A DNA stretch of 7,297 nucleotides. It comes from Betaproteobacteria bacterium. GTDB taxonomy: Bacteria; Pseudomonadota; Gammaproteobacteria; Burkholderiales; Thiobacillaceae. The DNA lies in assembly GCA_020049245.1 (NCBI GenBank), contig JAIFLB010000198.1:1-7297 (forward strand), read 5' to 3'. The notes beneath the pieces are model-generated. The model saw nothing but the letters and a program-made list of their open reading frames with translations. It searched no databases and was not told where the DNA came from. A program made the position numbers and the translations under genes. This document shows, one piece after another, positions 6,065 to 7,297 of the stretch; within the stretch, counting starts at the first letter, position 1; every line of letters starts with the position of its first letter.

Positions 6065-7083
6065 GGCGCGACCTTCGCCGGCGTGCGGACATCCACCGGA
6101 CGCACTTCGGCTTCAAAGCGCGCGACAAACTCGCGCACCACGTCATAGTCGGCATCGGTTGCGGCATGGAAGCGCGCGGTTTCCATGCCGGCCAGAATCT
6201 CGCGCCCCGCCGGCTGAAGATGCAACTCGATCAACAGCGCAGCCACCGCTTCGCTCACCTCGCGCGGCACATTGTCGCGCGCCATCACCGCGTTATTGAT
6301 CAACGGCGGCGTTTCCCGCAATACCTTCAGTTGCGCTGCCTTCTCCGGCTGCGCCTTGACAAACGCCCGCCACGGCGGCGGCCAGGTGACCCCGGCGGCG
6401 GTGTGGCCGAGATAGGCATTCATGATCGCCGACTCCTGCGAGCCGACATAACGGTTCTCGATGTCCCGGTTCACATCGATGCCCTGCGTATGCATCAACC
6501 ACTGCGGCATGATGCAGGCAGCCAGCGCGGTGGGGGACGGATAGGCCACCGCCTTGCCGCGCAGATCGGCGATATCGCGGATCGGAGCATCGCGGCGGAC
6601 GATGAACAAACCCTTGAAATCGGCCGCATCACCCGCCATCGCCAGCACGCGATAGCCGGACTTCATCGCCTCCAGCGATTGCCACGGATTCGGCAGCAGG
6701 AACTCCGGCTCGCGCTGGCGGAACTTGCGTTCGAACTCGGGATAGTCACGTGACGCTTCGACTTCAACCCGAATGCCGGGCAAGCGCCCCTGCAAGCCGG
6801 CATTGAGATGATCCGCCAGCGGCTGGTAGGCCTGCAGCAACTTGGCCGGGTTATGCAACGGATGCACCGCCAGCCGATAGACGCGCTCCGCCCGCGCCGC
6901 CGGCGCATCGGCATAGACCGGGCCTCGCGGCGCGACCTGTTGCTCACAGCCGGACAAGCTGATGAACGCAATCGCCAACATGACCAGCCAACCAGCAAAG
7001 CCACCGAAGCCCCCGTAGGATGGGTCAAGCGCAGCGGACCCATCAGCACGCGGCGACAGATGGGTCCGCTTCGCTTGACCCAT
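6061..7083 (-). CDS. PhnD-like periplasmic substrate-binding lipoprotein
   Basis: With the start at ATG 7083 it has 340 residues. A hydrophobic stretch (27-42) leads to the lipobox LSGC, so Cys46 is the predicted lipidated residue and the protein should be anchored to a membrane on the periplasmic side. The mature part matches PhnD-type (phosphate/phosphonate/phosphite family) binding proteins: YRLAVHPLHNPAKLLQAYQPLADHL (69-93), FLLPNPWQSLEAM (128-140), DLRGKAVAYPSPTALAA (173-189), SQESAIMNAYLGHTAAG (215-231). Starts are uncertain. ATG 6981 gives 306 residues but leaves a signal peptide with no basic n-region. ATG 7083 has AAGGAG 11 nt ahead and supplies KR, but its first 24 codons are palindromic repeat. 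The frame also continues to ATG 7263 in a second repeat copy. I chose 7083 as a compromise. The gene overlaps the kinase by ATGA. With no permease or ATPase nearby, a role as ligand presenter to the kinase is plausible, and the ligand is unknown. Confidence 0.85.
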   Translation of the reverse strand: MGQAKRTHLSPRADGSAALDPSYGGFGGFAGWLVMLAIAFISLSGCEQQVAPRGPVYADAPAARAERVYRLAVHPLHNPAKLLQAYQPLADHLNAGLQGRLPGIRVEVEASRDYPEFERKFRQREPEFLLPNPWQSLEAMKSGYRVLAMAGDAADFKGLFIVRRDAPIRDIADLRGKAVAYPSPTALAACIMPQWLMHTQGIDVNRDIENRYVGSQESAIMNAYLGHTAAGVTWPPPWRAFVKAQPEKAAQLKVLRETPPLINNAVMARDNVPREVSEAVAALLIELHLQPAGREILAGMETARFHAATDADYDVVREFVARFEAEVRPVDVRTPAKVAP

Positions 7084-7117
7084 CCTACAAACCGCTCCTT
7101 CGGTAGCGAACGTTTCC
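7015..7117. repeat. Palindromic repeat copy A (with conserved flank)
   Basis: The palindrome spans 7015-7088. The outer arms gtaggatgggtcaagcg (7015-7031) and cgcttgacccatcctac (7072-7088) are perfect. Two bases separate them from the inner arms gcggacccatc (7034-7044) and gatgggtccgc (7059-7069), with a 14-nt loop. That is a 30-bp stem with one mismatch. Homology with copy B continues through 7117. On the minus strand the copy supplies the ATG at 7083 and the AAGGAG at 7100-7095 used for the lipoprotein gene model. There is no T-run, so a Rho-independent terminator is unlikely. Confidence 0.88.
7095..7100 (-). promoter_or_regulatory. Candidate ribosome binding site AAGGAG for the ATG at 7083
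   Basis: AAGGAG is 11 nt ahead of ATG 7083, rather long spacing. The equivalent position in copy B reads AAGAAG, so copy A carries the better match. It lies in the flank conserved between the two repeat copies. Confidence 0.4.
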
Positions 7118-7194
7118 GTGCCACTCAAACGCACGGTGCATTGATGGGCCTGCGTAGACAGAGAGATTCGCTGCCCCCCGTTGCTTGCGCCACC

Positions 7195-7297
7195 GTAGGA
7201 TGGGTCAAGCGTAGCGGACCCATCAGCATGCGGCGACAGATGGGTCCGCTGCGCTTGACCCATCCTACAAACCGCTTCTTCGGTAGCGAACGTCTCC
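7195..7297. repeat. Palindromic repeat copy B (runs to the window edge)
   Basis: The palindrome at 7195-7268 plus flank to 7297 matches copy A at all but five of 103 positions, exactly 180 bp away. The outer 17-bp and inner 11-bp arms are unchanged. The frame on the minus strand stays open through both copies, giving two MGQA(K/Q)RTHLSP peptides. The 7118-7194 spacer has no gene that I can support, and no convincing promoter was recognised. Confidence 0.85.

Noticed and set aside
6663..7124. Alternative minus-strand frame containing a VGWVKRSGP-type peptide
   Set aside because: That peptide is the translation of the palindromic repeat, and the rest of the frame is a shadow of the lipoprotein gene.
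7015..7297. CRISPR array
   Set aside because: There are only two copies, the repeat is over 100 bp and strongly palindromic, and the spacing is 180 bp. None of this fits CRISPR.

Overview
The window carries one compact gene cluster, read entirely on the minus strand (right to left). The GC-rich codon use, the proteobacterial style of the kinases and periplasmic proteins, and the palindromic repeats of the GTAGGTTGGGC / GTAGGATGGGTC type suggest a beta- or gammaproteobacterium, possibly an environmental or metagenomic lineage. The genus cannot be fixed from sequence alone.

Layout in the direction of transcription. (1) 7297-7084: a leader with two copies of a palindromic repeat 180 bp apart. 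(2) 7083-6061: a PhnD-like periplasmic substrate-binding lipoprotein. (3) 6064-4031: a membrane sensor histidine kinase (sensor domain, HAMP, PAS, LHNIGN-type H-box, ATPase). (4) 4034-3774: an in-frame leader almost half filled by a 135-bp palindromic MITE-like element. (5) 3773-2537: a LivJ-like (Peripla_BP_6 type) substrate-binding protein, split by a frameshift near 2820-2845. (6) 2534-183: a second, paralogous histidine kinase whose ATP-lid region is shortened. (7) 186-1: the start of another PhnD-like exported binding protein, cut by the window edge. Junctions are extremely tight: ATGA overlaps at 6064-6061 and 4034-4031, a 2-nt gap at 2535-2536, and a GTGA overlap at 186-183. This indicates one co-transcribed, translationally coupled operon.

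The notable theme is alternation of binding protein and kinase (PhnD-like, kinase, LivJ-like, kinase, PhnD-like) with no ABC permease, ABC ATPase or response regulator visible. My inference is that the binding proteins present ligands to the kinases' periplasmic domains rather than feed a transporter. The cluster also looks as if it is decaying or being remodelled: one binding protein is frameshifted, one kinase has lost residues around its G2 box, short in-frame tandem repeats have expanded in two genes, and palindromic repeats sit upstream of both complete-length binding-protein frames without closing the reading frame. Within each palindromic element the same heptamer occurs four times, and it changes in concert between the two element types.
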